Shown piece after piece: positions 1-10,048 of a stretch of DNA of 64,000 nt (positions are counted from its first letter, which is position 1; each line of letters begins with the position of its first letter). Position numbers and translations under genes: made by a program. Source of the DNA: Salinimicrobium sp. TH3 (GTDB lineage: Bacteria > Bacteroidota > Bacteroidia > Flavobacteriales > Flavobacteriaceae); assembly GCF_026676115.1 (NCBI RefSeq), contig NZ_JAPONB010000003.1:248001-312000 (forward strand), in the 5' to 3' direction. Below the pieces are notes generated by a model, which worked only from the letters and a program-made list of their open reading frames with translations, did no database searches and had not been told where the DNA came from.

Positions 1-2359
1 CAATATCTTTTTTCCAAATCTGGATCATGTTACCAACTCCTCCACTAATTTCTCCCTGCGGAATAAAGAAGTTTGGATCTTCTCCCAATGATAATTTGGT
101 GATTTCAAGATCCTGAAAAGTGATATTGTAATTAAGGCTCCAGCTTATCTTATCTGTGCGGATCACATCTCCATTCAATCCAATTTCAAGACCTTTACTT
201 ACTGTTTCTCCCACATTGGTTATCAATCTGTCCGAAAGGTTAGCTCCGGCAGGAACCGGCACTTCAGCAAGAAGGTTCTCGGTGGTTCTGTGATAGGCAT
301 CTACGCTACCTGTTAAGCGGTCACTGAAAAAGCCAAAATCAATACCTACGTTGTAAGTCTGCAGTTCTTCCCATTGAAGATCCTTGTCATATTCTTCGGG
401 ACGAAGGGTTTGATAAAAGCGGTTTCCAAACTGGTAGCTGGCACCTCTTTCACTAGGAGTATATACTCCAATGTATCCATAGTTGCTTCCAATCTCCTGG
501 TTACCTGTTACTCCATATCCAGCTCTTAATTTAAGTTCGGTTAAAACCCCCGAGTCCTTTAGGAAATCTTCATTATTGATCTTCCAACCTACAGAAACAG
601 CAGGGAAGGAGCTCCAGCGGTTGTCTTCACTAAACCTGGAAGAACCATCCATCCTGTAACTACCAGAAACAAGGAACTTATCGTCTATATCAAAACTTGC
701 TCTTGCAAAATAAGATTCAAGGGCATTTCTGTCTATAGTGATTGGATTTAAAACCCAGCCTCCTTCTACTGCAGCATCGGTATACCTCTGTTGACTTGAG
801 ATGAAAAACTCCTGATAAGAATGCCCCGCAGTAAGATCAACAGCAGTGTTTATCGATTCGATATAGGGTTTATAGTTGAAATAGAAATCCAAAAGCTGGT
901 TACGGTTCATTCCCCAGTAAATCTCTTCATCTGCTATGCTTTGAAGAACAACTGCAGATGAGGTAGGGCGAAAGTTAAATCCATCATTTTCTGCATAATC
1001 CAGCCCCGCGTTTAAGTTAAAACGAAGATCCTCTACAAATGGAATTCTGTAATCTACGTTAAAATTGGTGATTACACGTTTAGTTTCTCCTTCGTCGTTA
1101 TATTGTTTTAAAAGAGCAAGTGGATTACGGGTTGCTTGTTGCAGTGCAACACCATCAGCATTGGTCCATTCATAAAAACCACCATAGCGGCTGTTCTCAT
1201 CATATACCGGCTTAGTAGGATCGAAATTTACAGCGGCACCAATTGCTCCTTCGTCTGCAAAGTCATTACGAGCAATACTTCCTTTAGCAGTTAACGTAAG
1301 TTTTAGGTCATTGTCCAAAAGATCATAGTTCAAGGCTGTGTTCAAAGCATTCCTTTGATAAAGATCTGTCTTTAAAACCCCTGTTTGAGAGGTGTGGTTA
1401 TAATTTACTCTATAATAGAATTTATCAAGACCCTGGGATACTGTGAAGTTGTGAATAGCACCTACTGAAGTTTGGTAGATCTCATCCTGCCAATCTGTAT
1501 TCGCATCTCCTAAGAGGCTTACATCGGTACCCGGAGTGGTTTCAATAAGATTTCTAAACTGGTCGGCGTCAAGGACATCAACTGTCTCTACGATCTCTCC
1601 AACAGAAGCTTTAAGATCATATTCAAATTTTAGGTCAGAATTCTTTTTCCCTTTTTTAGTAGTGATAAGAATTACCCCGTTCGAAGCCCTCGAACCGTAG
1701 ATAGCAGTAGCTGATGCATCTTTTAATACCACAAAATCGGCGATTTCGTTTGGATTAATGGCATTCAATTGGTTTCTCACCCCTTGTACTCCTCTTTGAT
1801 CTAAGGGAATTCCGTCAACAACAATAAGTGGAGAGTTATTGGCAGAGAGAGAGGAACCACCACGAATCCTTATTTCAGTTTCACCACCTGGTGCTCCACT
1901 ACTGGATGTAATGCGCACCCCGGCAGATTTTCCCTGGATCAACTGTTCAGGTGAAACTATAGAGCCCTGATTAAAATCTTCGGTGGAGATTTGTTGAACG
2001 GCACCGGTAGCATCCTGCCTTCTGGTCGAACCATACCCAATTAGCACTACCTCTTCAAGTATGGCAGTATCGGGGGCTAGTTGTACATTAATAGTTTCCT
2101 GGCCTGTATAGGGAATCTCCTGGGGAGCAAATCCAACATATGATATGACAATCACATCATCAAGATTAACTCCTTCAAGGGTGTATTCCCCATCGAAATT
2201 TGTTGTGGTACCTGTTGTGGTACCTCTAATTACTATGTTAGCACCTGGAATAGGCATTCCGGTATCCCTTTCGGTAATAATACCGCTAACAGTAGATTGA
2301 GCAAAAAAGCTCATTGGCATCAATAACATGAGCAATGTGCTTTTAATAAATGTTCTCAT
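1..2359 (-). CDS. susC: SusC-family TonB-dependent outer-membrane porin (3' end beyond window)
   Basis: This would be the outer-membrane channel that takes up maltooligosaccharides with a SusD lipoprotein, which would lie off the left edge. The frame is open from ATG at 2357-2359 down to base 1, giving 786 codons of a usual length near 1000. Residues 1-21 are a signal peptide ending in FFAQ. Residues about 22-100 are a carboxypeptidase-D-like beta domain (TTTGTTTNFDGEYTLEG). The plug domain begins near 105 with IGYGSTRR and contains IQGKSAGVRI, IRIRGGSS and VVDGIPLD, all SusC hallmarks. The last visible residues, GNMIQIWKKDI, still belong to the barrel. It is divergent from the LacI-type gene, with an operator-like palindrome between them. 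The family call is secure; alpha-glucan specificity is inferred from the neighbours. Confidence 0.95.
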   Translation of the reverse strand, partial: MRTFIKSTLLMLLMPMSFFAQSTVSGIITERDTGMPIPGANIVIRGTTTGTTTNFDGEYTLEGVNLDDVIVISYVGFAPQEIPYTGQETINVQLAPDTAILEEVVLIGYGSTRRQDATGAVQQISTEDFNQGSIVSPEQLIQGKSAGVRITSSSGAPGGETEIRIRGGSSLSANNSPLIVVDGIPLDQRGVQGVRNQLNAINPNEIADFVVLKDASATAIYGSRASNGVILITTKKGKKNSDLKFEYDLKASVGEIVETVDVLDADQFRNLIETTPGTDVSLLGDANTDWQDEIYQTSVGAIHNFTVSQGLDKFYYRVNYNHTSQTGVLKTDLYQRNALNTALNYDLLDNDLKLTLTAKGSIARNDFADEGAIGAAVNFDPTKPVYDENSRYGGFYEWTNADGVALQQATRNPLALLKQYNDEGETKRVITNFNVDYRIPFVEDLRFNLNAGLDYAENDGFNFRPTSSAVVLQSIADEEIYWGMNRNQLLDFYFNYKPYIESINTAVDLTAGHSYQEFFISSQQRYTDAAVEGGWVLNPITIDRNALESYFARASFDIDDKFLVSGSYRMDGSSRFSEDNRWSSFPAVSVGWKINNEDFLKDSGVLTELKLRAGYGVTGNQEIGSNYGYIGVYTPSERGASYQFGNRFYQTLRPEEYDKDLQWEELQTYNVGIDFGFFSDRLTGSVDAYHRTTENLLAEVPVPAGANLSDRLITNVGETVSKGLEIGLNGDVIRTDKISWSLNYNITFQDLEITKLSLGEDPNFFIPQGEISGGVGNMIQIWKKDI

Positions 2360-2471
2360 AAAATTTGCTTTGTTAGGTTTTACTTATTTTAACCTTATAT
2401 TTCTACTTTCCCGGAATAAAAGTAGGCATTCTAAAAAGATAAAGGAGTATTAAATAAAGCAGGGAGGGGCC

Positions 2472-2485
2472 CGAAAACGTTTTCG
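2472..2485. promoter_or_regulatory. LacI-type operator palindrome
   Basis: CGAAAACGTTTTCG is a perfect 14-bp palindrome with a central CG, the usual form of a LacI/GalR-family operator. It lies between divergent susC and the LacI-type regulator gene, 113 bp from the susC start and about 90 bp from the regulator start. A close match, CGAAAACGTTTG, occurs upstream of pfkA. That the neighbouring regulator binds it is inferred. Confidence 0.6.
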
Positions 2486-2574
2486 TGTTGAAAACTTTAT
2501 CATAATCTTTATTTAACAGTAAATTATAATAGATTTACCATTTTTAACCGGTCTTGAATTTTGATCCTTTAATA

Positions 2575-3612
2575 ATGAAACCAAAACTAACTTTAAAACA
2601 AATTGCAAGGGAACTAGATGTGTCTGTCTCAACAGTTTCAAAAGCCTTACGCGACAGTCCTGAAATAAGTGATGAAACCAGGCAAAAAATTCAGGCCTTT
2701 GCCAAGCTGTATAATTACAAACCCAACAATATTGCTTTAAGCCTTAAGAACAGGAGAACAAGAACAATAGGGTTGGTACTTCCCGAGATCGTTCACGACT
2801 TTTTTGCTACTGTTATTACAGGGGTGGAGGAAGTGGCAAATAAACGGGGATATAACGTTCTCATTTGTTTATCGAACAATTCTTTTGACAGGGAGGTAAT
2901 GAACTTGGAAATGCTGGCTAATGGAAGCACCGATGGATTTATCCTTTCTGTAGCCAAGGAAACTCAGCAAAAAGGGGATTACCACCACCTGCAGGAGGTG
3001 ATAAGTCAGGGGATGCCTGTAGTAATGGTGGACAGGGTGGTTAATGAAATCATATGTGACAAGGTTATTATTGATGATAGCGACGGCGCCCGGGATGCAG
3101 TACAACATCTTATTGATAATGGCTGCCGCAGGATAGCAATTATTACCACTGTAGACTATATTAGTGTAGGAAAATTGAGAACAGAAGGATATTTAAGAGC
3201 CTTAAGAGGTAATGATGTTGAATTAGATGAAGATCTTATCCTAAAAATAGAAGACGTAGACAACAGCCATGAAGCTATCTCTCAATTCCTTGGAGCAAGG
3301 GAGATCGACGGGGTTTTTGCTGTGAATGAACAGTTTGCTACAAGTGCAGTAAAAGCTTTATTGAACAAAGGTTTATCTGTACCCGAAGATGTGCTTGTTT
3401 TTAGTTTTTCTGACGGGGAACTTTCCCGAAGGTTCATTCCCAGCTTAAGTACCGTGAACCAGCACGGGGCCGATATGGGAGCTAAGGCTGCCGAATTACT
3501 CATAGACCGAATCGAAAAGACAGTTACAGATGAGGAGTACCAGACAGCTATCGTGAAAACAAGTTTGGTGGAGCGGGAATCTACACAGAAGAGAAAAAAA
3601 GCTACAGTGTAA
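2575..3612 (+). CDS. LacI/GalR-family transcriptional regulator
   Basis: This is probably the local regulator of the maltodextrin locus. The 345-residue protein begins with a classic LacI helix-turn-helix at residues about 5-24 (LKQIARELDVSVSTVSKAL), then the hinge region. The remainder is a periplasmic-binding-protein-like effector domain (RTIGLVLPEIVHDFFATVI; VFAVNEQFATSAVKALL). The frame could extend to a TTG at 2554, but the ATG at 2575 puts the HTH at the usual distance from the N-terminus. It is divergent from susC and upstream of the MFS-phosphorylase operon. The effector is unknown; maltose or a phosphorylated glucose would be natural candidates. Confidence 0.93.
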   Translation: MKPKLTLKQIARELDVSVSTVSKALRDSPEISDETRQKIQAFAKLYNYKPNNIALSLKNRRTRTIGLVLPEIVHDFFATVITGVEEVANKRGYNVLICLSNNSFDREVMNLEMLANGSTDGFILSVAKETQQKGDYHHLQEVISQGMPVVMVDRVVNEIICDKVIIDDSDGARDAVQHLIDNGCRRIAIITTVDYISVGKLRTEGYLRALRGNDVELDEDLILKIEDVDNSHEAISQFLGAREIDGVFAVNEQFATSAVKALLNKGLSVPEDVLVFSFSDGELSRRFIPSLSTVNQHGADMGAKAAELLIDRIEKTVTDEEYQTAIVKTSLVERESTQKRKKATV

Positions 3613-3622
3613 ATTTATTTCC

Positions 3623-3630
3623 TATCTTTG
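3623..3630 (+). promoter_or_regulatory. Bacteroidota -7 box for the MFS-phosphorylase operon
   Basis: TATCTTTG matches the Bacteroidota sigma-A -7 consensus TAnnTTTG and lies 11 bp past the regulator stop codon. Transcription from it would leave a 5' leader of about 80 nt before the permease start. I see no clear -33 TTG partner, so the call rests on the -7 box and position. Confidence 0.45.
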
Positions 3631-3640
3631 ACAGGATTTT

Positions 3641-3719
3641 TATCAAAACTTATATTTCTACTTCCCCTTTAAAAGTTTTGATAAGTCTAAAAGCTTATCG
3701 TAATCAAATAATACGATAA
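3641..3719 (+). promoter_or_regulatory. Structured leader with two inverted repeats before the permease
   Basis: Two perfect inverted repeats lie between the predicted promoter and the permease. The first pairs TATCAAAACTT (3641-3651) with AAGTTTTGATA (3673-3683). The second pairs TTATCGTA (3695-3702) with TACGATAA (3712-3719), and its last base is the A of the start codon. A third pairing, ATAAG (3681-3685) with CTTAT (3694-3698), would compete with both. The loop of the first contains a 15-nt sequence (3649-3663) also present at 2394-2408 in the susC leader region. They could be regulator sites or an RNA switch; the sequence alone does not decide. Confidence 0.5.
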
Positions 3720-5233
3720 TGCAAAAACGCACTTTGAGTTTTTGGGAGATCTGGAATATGAGTTTCGGATTTCTAGGAATACAGTTTGGTTTTGCTCTGC
3801 AAAACGCCAATACTTCCCGAATTTTTGAAACCCTTGGAGCAGATGTGGATCAAATTCCTATTCTGTGGATCGCTGCGCCTGTTACCGGGCTTGTGGTACA
3901 GCCAATAATAGGATATTTTAGTGACCGCACCTGGACGAGACTGGGGCGCCGCAGACCTTATTTCCTGGCTGGAGCCATTCTTTCTTCAATTGCCTTATTC
4001 ATAATGCCCAATTCGCCTACTTTGTGGATCGCAGCCGGTACCTTATGGATCATGGATGCTTCCATAAATATTTCAATGGAACCCTTCCGCGCATTTGTTG
4101 GGGATAACTTACCTGCCAAACAAAGAACCCTTGGCTTTGCCATGCAAAGTTTTTTTATTGGAATTGGAGCTGTAGTGGGATCTCTTTTGCCTTACGTTTT
4201 TTCCAGCTGGTTGGGAATAAGTAATACTGCTCCCGAAGGTGTAATCCCAGATTCGGTTAAGTGGTCGTTCTATGTAGGAGGTATTGTTTTCCTTTTTGCC
4301 GTTATCTGGACAGTAGTAAAATCGAAGGAATATTCTCCCGAAGAATTGGCGGCCTTTGAAAAGGCCGATAAAAAAATTGCACCTGTACAGGAAACTGCTG
4401 AACAACGACAATTGAATATTAAGAAGCAGTTGTATTATGGACTGGGAATGCTTGTTTTTGGGACTGCAGTAAGCTGGTACATATTTAGCAATGACCTGAC
4501 CAAGGAATTGTACATTCTTTTTGTGGGATTAATTGTGGTGGGTGTTCTCTTTATGATCACTTCAATGCTTAGAAAGCAAAAAATAAGGAATGGATTTACT
4601 GTGATCGTTACCGATATGCTCAACATGCCCGACACGATGAAGCAACTGGCGTGGGTGCAGTTCTTTTCCTGGTTCGCACTTTTTTCCCTTTGGATATATA
4701 CTACAGCAGCCGTAACAGGACACGTTTTTGGAACTTCAGATCCTACTTCGGAGCTTTATAACGATGCAGCCGACTGGGTGCCGGTTATGTTTACAGTTTA
4801 TAATGGTGTTGCTGCTGCAGTAGCTTTTCTTTTGCCGGTACTGGCCAAGCGAACCAGCAACAAATTCACCCACCTTCTTGCACTCACTATTGGGGGAATT
4901 AGTCTTATTTCAATCTTCTTTCTGTCGAGTAAAGCAGGACTTCTGTTATCGATGGTGGGAGTGGGAGTCGCATGGGCAAGTATTCTTTCACTGCCTTATG
5001 CAATGTTGTCAGGGTCTTTGCCTTCGGCAAAAATGGGTTATTACATGGGGGTATTCAATTTCTTCATCGTGATCCCGCAAATAGTAGCTGCAACAATATT
5101 AGGTTATATAGTAAAGGAATTTTTTTCAAATCAACCGGTATATGCACTTATAGTAGGAGGCTTTTCCATGATACTGGCAGGGCTATTGACGTTGAGAGTG
5201 CGCACAAATAAGAGATTAGATATACATGAATAA
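3719..5233 (+). CDS. MFS sugar permease, SLC45/GPH-like (maltose import)
   Basis: A 504-residue inner-membrane permease with about 12 hydrophobic segments. The loop after the second segment reads [18 protein letters not shown], the D-x-x-x-x-R-x-G-R-R-R-P signature of sucrose/maltose-type SLC45 and GPH-related carriers. It probably brings maltose or short maltooligosaccharides from the periplasm to the phosphorylase. It is the first gene of the operon, and its end overlaps the beta-phosphoglucomutase start by 8 nt, which suggests translational coupling. The start codon lies in the arm of an inverted repeat. Substrate is inferred from the genes that follow. Confidence 0.9.
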   Translation: MQKRTLSFWEIWNMSFGFLGIQFGFALQNANTSRIFETLGADVDQIPILWIAAPVTGLVVQPIIGYFSDRTWTRLGRRRPYFLAGAILSSIALFIMPNSPTLWIAAGTLWIMDASINISMEPFRAFVGDNLPAKQRTLGFAMQSFFIGIGAVVGSLLPYVFSSWLGISNTAPEGVIPDSVKWSFYVGGIVFLFAVIWTVVKSKEYSPEELAAFEKADKKIAPVQETAEQRQLNIKKQLYYGLGMLVFGTAVSWYIFSNDLTKELYILFVGLIVVGVLFMITSMLRKQKIRNGFTVIVTDMLNMPDTMKQLAWVQFFSWFALFSLWIYTTAAVTGHVFGTSDPTSELYNDAADWVPVMFTVYNGVAAAVAFLLPVLAKRTSNKFTHLLALTIGGISLISIFFLSSKAGLLLSMVGVGVAWASILSLPYAMLSGSLPSAKMGYYMGVFNFFIVIPQIVAATILGYIVKEFFSNQPVYALIVGGFSMILAGLLTLRVRTNKRLDIHE

Positions 5234-5885
5234 TACAAAAGGAATAATATTCGACCTGGATGGGGTAATAGTCGACACAGCCAAATTTCATTATCTGGCG
5301 TGGAGAAAAATGGCCAACGACCTTGGATTTGATATTACACTTGAACAAAATGAACAATTAAAAGGTGTGAGCAGGGTGCATTCCCTGCAGCAAATATTGG
5401 GCTGGGGGAATAAAACAGTGACCGAAGAAGAATTTCAGCAGCTCATGAGCTCCAAGAATGAAGATTACCTGGCAAAAATAGCCCATATGGATGAGGGAGA
5501 CCTTCTCCCAGGAGTTAAAAAAGTGCTGGATTATTTGACAGAAAACAACATTCCTTTTGCCCTGGGTTCTGCCAGCAAAAATGCGAGACCTATTTTAAAA
5601 GGTCTCAAAATTGAGCACCGGTTCAAGGGTATAGTCGATGGTAATGATGTGACCAAGGCTAAACCTAATCCTGAAGTTTTTTTAATTGCTGCTGAAAAAC
5701 TGGGAATGGCTCCGGAAGAATGTATAGTTATGGAAGATTCTGTAGCTGGGGTTGAAGCGGCAAACCTGGCGGGAATGACAAGCATAGGAATAGGAGATAG
5801 GGAGATCCTGAAAGAAGCGGATCATATCTTCTCCGATTTCACAGGAGTAGACATAGAATTTATAGAGAAAATCGTTAGAAAATAA
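5226..5885 (+). CDS. pgmB: beta-phosphoglucomutase
   Basis: Converts beta-glucose-1-phosphate, the product of maltose phosphorylase, to glucose-6-phosphate in the cytoplasm. The 219-residue HAD-superfamily protein has motif I FDLDGVIVD with nucleophile D10 and acid/base D12, a cap domain, motif II around LGSASKNA, motif III lysine in AKPNPEVF, and motif IV in MEDSVAGVEAA. Length and motifs match beta-PGM. It overlaps the permease by 8 nt and is 4 nt from the GH65 gene, the usual arrangement for inverting maltose phosphorylase systems. Confidence 0.95.
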   Translation: MNNTKGIIFDLDGVIVDTAKFHYLAWRKMANDLGFDITLEQNEQLKGVSRVHSLQQILGWGNKTVTEEEFQQLMSSKNEDYLAKIAHMDEGDLLPGVKKVLDYLTENNIPFALGSASKNARPILKGLKIEHRFKGIVDGNDVTKAKPNPEVFLIAAEKLGMAPEECIVMEDSVAGVEAANLAGMTSIGIGDREILKEADHIFSDFTGVDIEFIEKIVRK

Positions 5886-5889
5886 ACAA

Positions 5890-8196
5890 ATGAATCAGGA
5901 TTATATAAAACCGAATAACTGGTCAATTCTGGAAGAAGGATTTGATGCAGAGAGAGTAGAAGCTTCCGAAAGTCTTTTTAGCCTCGGAAACGGAGCGATG
6001 GGACAACGAGCAAATTTTGAAGAGTATTACTCCGGTGATACTTTTCAGGGAAGCTACATAGCGGGAGTTTACTACCCCGATAAAACAAAAGTGGGCTGGT
6101 GGAAGAATGGTTATCCCGAATATTTTGCAAAAGTGCTCAATGCACCAAACTGGATTGGGATCAATGTATTCATTAATGGGGAAGCGCTAGATCTCGCTAC
6201 CTGTAAGGAAATCATGGATTTTCGAAGAGAACTCAATATGAAAGAGGGCTGGTATGAACGTAGTTTCACTGCGGTTATGCCAAATGACCTGTTGGTTGCA
6301 GTGAAAGTAACAAGGTTTCTTTCCTTAAAAAGAAATGAGCTCGGTGTGATCAACTATGAAGTTGAAGTGAAAAATGGAGATGCAACTGTCATTTTTGAGC
6401 CCTATCTGGATAGTGGAATTACTAATGAAGATGCCAACTGGGAAGAGAAGTTCTGGGAAACGCTGGAAGTCAAGACAGATGGGGAGCGAGGTTTCATTAC
6501 AGCTAAAACCTTAAAAACAGAATTTCATGCTACCGCTTATATGCAGTCAAGGCTGTTTAAAAATGGAAAAGGTCTGAGCCTGGAGCCTACAGAAGTCAGT
6601 TTTGATGAAAAGATTATCTTCAGGTACTCCACAGATGTCAAAAAAGGTGAAAAAGTGGCCCTTCATAAGTTCGGCGGGTATGTTACAGACATGAATCACA
6701 AGCGCCCGAATCTTTTAAATGCGGCCAGTTCTGTTCTTGATGCCTCAGTTTCAGCCGGATTTGAAAAACTTCTTCAGGAGCAAAAAGAAGCCTGGGCATC
6801 TGTTTGGGAAATGGCCGATATTTCCATTGAAGGTGATGTAAAAGCTCAGCAGGGGATCAGGTTTAATATTTTTCAGCTAAACCAGACTTACCTTGGGGAA
6901 GATGCACGTTTAAATATTGGTCCCAAAGGCTTTACAGGAGAAAAATATGGCGGTAGTACCTATTGGGATACTGAAGCCTACTGTATTCCTTTTTATATGG
7001 CTACCAAAGATCAACATGTGGCAAGGAACCTGCTTACCTATAGATATAACCATCTGGACAAGGCCATTGAAAATGCCAAAAAATTAGGCTTTTCCAATGG
7101 AGCAGCCCTGTATCCAATGGTGACTATGAATGGCGAGGAAAGTCATAATGAATGGGAGATCACATTTGAAGAAATCCACCGCAACGGGGCAATGGTTGTT
7201 GCTATTAAAAGATACGTTGACTACACCGGAGATTTTAGTTATATCCCTGAAAAAGGGCTGGAAGTAATGATCGCTATTGCACGTTTTTGGCAACAGCGAG
7301 CTAATTACAGCACAAAGAAAGATAAGTTCGTTATCCTGGGAGTAACCGGCCCAAATGAGTATGAGAACAATGTGAACAATAACTGGTATACCAATTATAT
7401 TGCTAAATGGTGTATAGATTATTGTATGGCCTCTTTGGAAAAAGTGGAAAAAGAATATACTTCAGATCATAAGCGGATACTGGATAAGACAGGACTGAGT
7501 GATACTGAAATTGGAGGGTGGAAAGAAATTTCTGAAAAGATGTATTTCCCTTATTCCGAAGAATATAAGGTGTTCATGCAGCAGGATAGTTTTCTGGATA
7601 AGGAGATCATTCCGGTTTCCGAATTATCTGCTTCCCAGCGCCCCATCAACCAGAAGTGGAGCTGGGACCGTATTTTGCGTTCGTGTTACATCAAACAGGC
7701 AGATGTATTGCAGGGATTCTATTTCTTTGAAGATCATTTCTCCAAAGAAGACCTGGAAAAACATTTCGATTTCTATGAACCATTGACCGTGCATGAATCC
7801 TCACTGTCTCCATGTGTTCACAGTATCCAGGCAGCGGCTTTGGGCCGAATGGAACAAGCTTACAAATTTTATTTAAGAACTTCAAGATTGGATCTTGATG
7901 ATTACAACAACGAGGTGAAGGAAGGTTGTCATATTACAAGTATGGCGGGAACCTGGATGAGCATTGTAGAAGGATTTGGCGGGATGCGCGTGGTAGATGG
8001 AAAGCTTTCCTTCAATCCAAGAATACCCGATGGTTGGGATAGCTACTCCTTCAAACTCAACTTTAGGAACCAGATTCTAAAAATAAATGTGGCGCCGCAA
8101 AAAACCAGTTTCACCCTGGAAGGCAATGAAACCCTGGAAATCCTTGTAAAAGGAAATCCTGTAAAGGTAGAGCCAAGTGTGCCGGTAACTGTCTAA
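5890..8196 (+). CDS. GH65 maltose phosphorylase
   Basis: Cytoplasmic phosphorolysis of maltose to glucose and beta-glucose-1-phosphate. The 768-residue protein has the GH65 layout: an N-terminal beta-sandwich, an (alpha/alpha)6 barrel and a small C-terminal domain. The general-acid glutamate is E490 in TGPNEYENNVNNNWYTNY. Phosphate-contacting stretches VHESSLSPCVHS and NEVKEGCHITSMAGTW are present. No signal peptide is seen. Adjacency to pgmB supports a phosphorylase rather than a hydrolase. Kojibiose- or trehalose-type specificity cannot be excluded, but the alpha-amylase and alpha-glucosidase neighbours favour maltose. Confidence 0.93.
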   Translation: MNQDYIKPNNWSILEEGFDAERVEASESLFSLGNGAMGQRANFEEYYSGDTFQGSYIAGVYYPDKTKVGWWKNGYPEYFAKVLNAPNWIGINVFINGEALDLATCKEIMDFRRELNMKEGWYERSFTAVMPNDLLVAVKVTRFLSLKRNELGVINYEVEVKNGDATVIFEPYLDSGITNEDANWEEKFWETLEVKTDGERGFITAKTLKTEFHATAYMQSRLFKNGKGLSLEPTEVSFDEKIIFRYSTDVKKGEKVALHKFGGYVTDMNHKRPNLLNAASSVLDASVSAGFEKLLQEQKEAWASVWEMADISIEGDVKAQQGIRFNIFQLNQTYLGEDARLNIGPKGFTGEKYGGSTYWDTEAYCIPFYMATKDQHVARNLLTYRYNHLDKAIENAKKLGFSNGAALYPMVTMNGEESHNEWEITFEEIHRNGAMVVAIKRYVDYTGDFSYIPEKGLEVMIAIARFWQQRANYSTKKDKFVILGVTGPNEYENNVNNNWYTNYIAKWCIDYCMASLEKVEKEYTSDHKRILDKTGLSDTEIGGWKEISEKMYFPYSEEYKVFMQQDSFLDKEIIPVSELSASQRPINQKWSWDRILRSCYIKQADVLQGFYFFEDHFSKEDLEKHFDFYEPLTVHESSLSPCVHSIQAAALGRMEQAYKFYLRTSRLDLDDYNNEVKEGCHITSMAGTWMSIVEGFGGMRVVDGKLSFNPRIPDGWDSYSFKLNFRNQILKINVAPQKTSFTLEGNETLEILVKGNPVKVEPSVPVTV

Positions 8197-8206
8197 AATA
8201 TCAAAT

Positions 8207-10048
8207 ATGAAGAAGCTTATTTTTTCCTTTTTGTTCCTCATAAGTCTTTCCTTAACCGCACAAATAGAAAAGGTGGAACCTCCTTTTTGGTGGAGCGACA
8301 TGAACCTTTCTGAAGTGCAGTTAATGTTCTACGGAAAAAATATTGCTGAATATACTGTTTCGGCACCTAAGGAAATGGTGATTAGCAATGTGAATAAGAC
8401 CGAAAATCCGAATTACGTGTTTGTTACGGTGCAAACTGAAGGTTTGCCGCCAGGAAGCTATGACATCAGGTTCTCCAAAAAAGGGAAAAAAGGCTTCTCT
8501 TACAGTTATGAACTCAAAGAGCGCGATCCGAATTCTGCGCTTCGCGAAGGATTTGATGCTTCAGATGCCATCTACCTTATAATGCCCGATAGGTTTGCAA
8601 ATGCAAATCCTTCAAATGATTCCCATCCCGATCTTCAGGAAAAAGCAGATCGCAGTAATCCGGGAGGCCGCCACGGTGGGGATATTGAAGGAATAATTGA
8701 AAACCTCGATTATCTTGAAGATCTTGGAATAACTGCCATCTGGACCACGCCATTACTTGAGGATGACGATCCTGCATATTCCTATCATACTTACGCGCAA
8801 AGTGATGTGTACAAAGTTGATCCCCGTTTTGGGACCAACGAAGATTATCGGCGCCTTGCTATAGAAATGGAGAAGCGGGATATGGACCTTATCATGGATT
8901 ATGTTACTAATCACTGGGGCGCAGAGCACTGGATGATCAAGGATCTACCAACTTATGACTGGATTCACCAGTTTCCCGGTTATAAGAATTCCAACTATCG
9001 TATGACTACCCAATTTGATCCTCACAGATCTGGAATTGATACAGAATTGAATGAAGACGGTTGGTTTACTTCGACAATGCCCGATCTTAATCAAAGTAAT
9101 CCATTGGTGTTGAACTATTTGACGCAGAATGCCATTTGGTGGATTGAATACGCAGGCCTGGATGGGTTTAGAGTAGATACCTACTCATATAATGATAAGG
9201 ACGGGATCTCAAAGTGGACAAAAGCTGTGATGGATGAATATCCTAATTTCAATATTGTAGGAGAGGTATGGATGCATGATCAAGCGCAGATATCTTACTG
9301 GCAAAAAGATTCTCCCGTAGGAGCTATCCAGAGTTTTAATTCTCATTTACCTTCGGTAATGGATTTTACGCTGCACGATGCCATAATGAGCATGTTCAAT
9401 GAAGATGATATGGGCTGGGACCGCGGGATGGTTAGGGCATATGACAATTTCGCCAATGATTTCCTTTATGAGGACATCTACAATCTGCTGGTTTTTTCGG
9501 GAAATCATGACACAAATCGTATCAATGAACAATATGACGGAGACGTTGACAAATATAAACTCGCTATGACACTGGTTTTGACCACCCGTGGAATTCCGCA
9601 GTTGTACTATGGAGATGAAATTGGAATGCGTGGAGACAAACCTGCAAAAGGTGATGGCGACATTCGCAGAGATTTCCCGGGAGGTTGGGAAGGGGATTCT
9701 CAAAATGCCTTTAATGAAGCCGGGAGGACTCAGCAGCAGAATGAATACCATTCTTTCACTAAAAAACTGCTGAATTACCGCAAAAACAACGAAGTATTAC
9801 ATACCGGGAAATTGTTGCAGTACATTCCCGAGAACAATGTCTATGTCTATTTTAGATATAATGCAAACGACAGGGTAATGGTGGTTATCAACAACAATCC
9901 TGAAGATCAAAACCTCGATCTTGAACGTTTTGCTGAAGGTTTAGCAGAATCGACCTCGGGGAAAGACGTTATCTCAGGTGAGCAGGTTTCTTTAAGTGAT
10001 AGTCTGGAAGTTTCAGGAAAATCATCTATGGTACTTGAACTAAACTAA
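8207..10048 (+). CDS. Exported GH13 alpha-amylase/neopullulanase (SusA-like)
   Basis: Endo-acting alpha-glucan hydrolase of the cyclomaltodextrinase/neopullulanase group, probably periplasmic. Residues 1-18 are a signal peptide (MKKLIFSFLFLISLSLTAQ, no lipobox cysteine), followed by an N-terminal beta-sandwich to about residue 105. The GH13 barrel shows region I DYVTNH (D231), region II GFRVD with nucleophile D324, region III GEVW with acid/base E353, and region IV NHD with D435. A C-terminal beta domain follows. It lies 10 nt after the GH65 gene and its stop overlaps the GH31 start by one base. Confidence 0.94.
   Translation: MKKLIFSFLFLISLSLTAQIEKVEPPFWWSDMNLSEVQLMFYGKNIAEYTVSAPKEMVISNVNKTENPNYVFVTVQTEGLPPGSYDIRFSKKGKKGFSYSYELKERDPNSALREGFDASDAIYLIMPDRFANANPSNDSHPDLQEKADRSNPGGRHGGDIEGIIENLDYLEDLGITAIWTTPLLEDDDPAYSYHTYAQSDVYKVDPRFGTNEDYRRLAIEMEKRDMDLIMDYVTNHWGAEHWMIKDLPTYDWIHQFPGYKNSNYRMTTQFDPHRSGIDTELNEDGWFTSTMPDLNQSNPLVLNYLTQNAIWWIEYAGLDGFRVDTYSYNDKDGISKWTKAVMDEYPNFNIVGEVWMHDQAQISYWQKDSPVGAIQSFNSHLPSVMDFTLHDAIMSMFNEDDMGWDRGMVRAYDNFANDFLYEDIYNLLVFSGNHDTNRINEQYDGDVDKYKLAMTLVLTTRGIPQLYYGDEIGMRGDKPAKGDGDIRRDFPGGWEGDSQNAFNEAGRTQQQNEYHSFTKKLLNYRKNNEVLHTGKLLQYIPENNVYVYFRYNANDRVMVVINNNPEDQNLDLERFAEGLAESTSGKDVISGEQVSLSDSLEVSGKSSMVLELN

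Noticed and set aside
2554-2574. TTG start extending the LacI-type protein by seven residues
   Set aside because: The ATG at 2575 gives the standard distance from the N-terminus to the helix-turn-helix.
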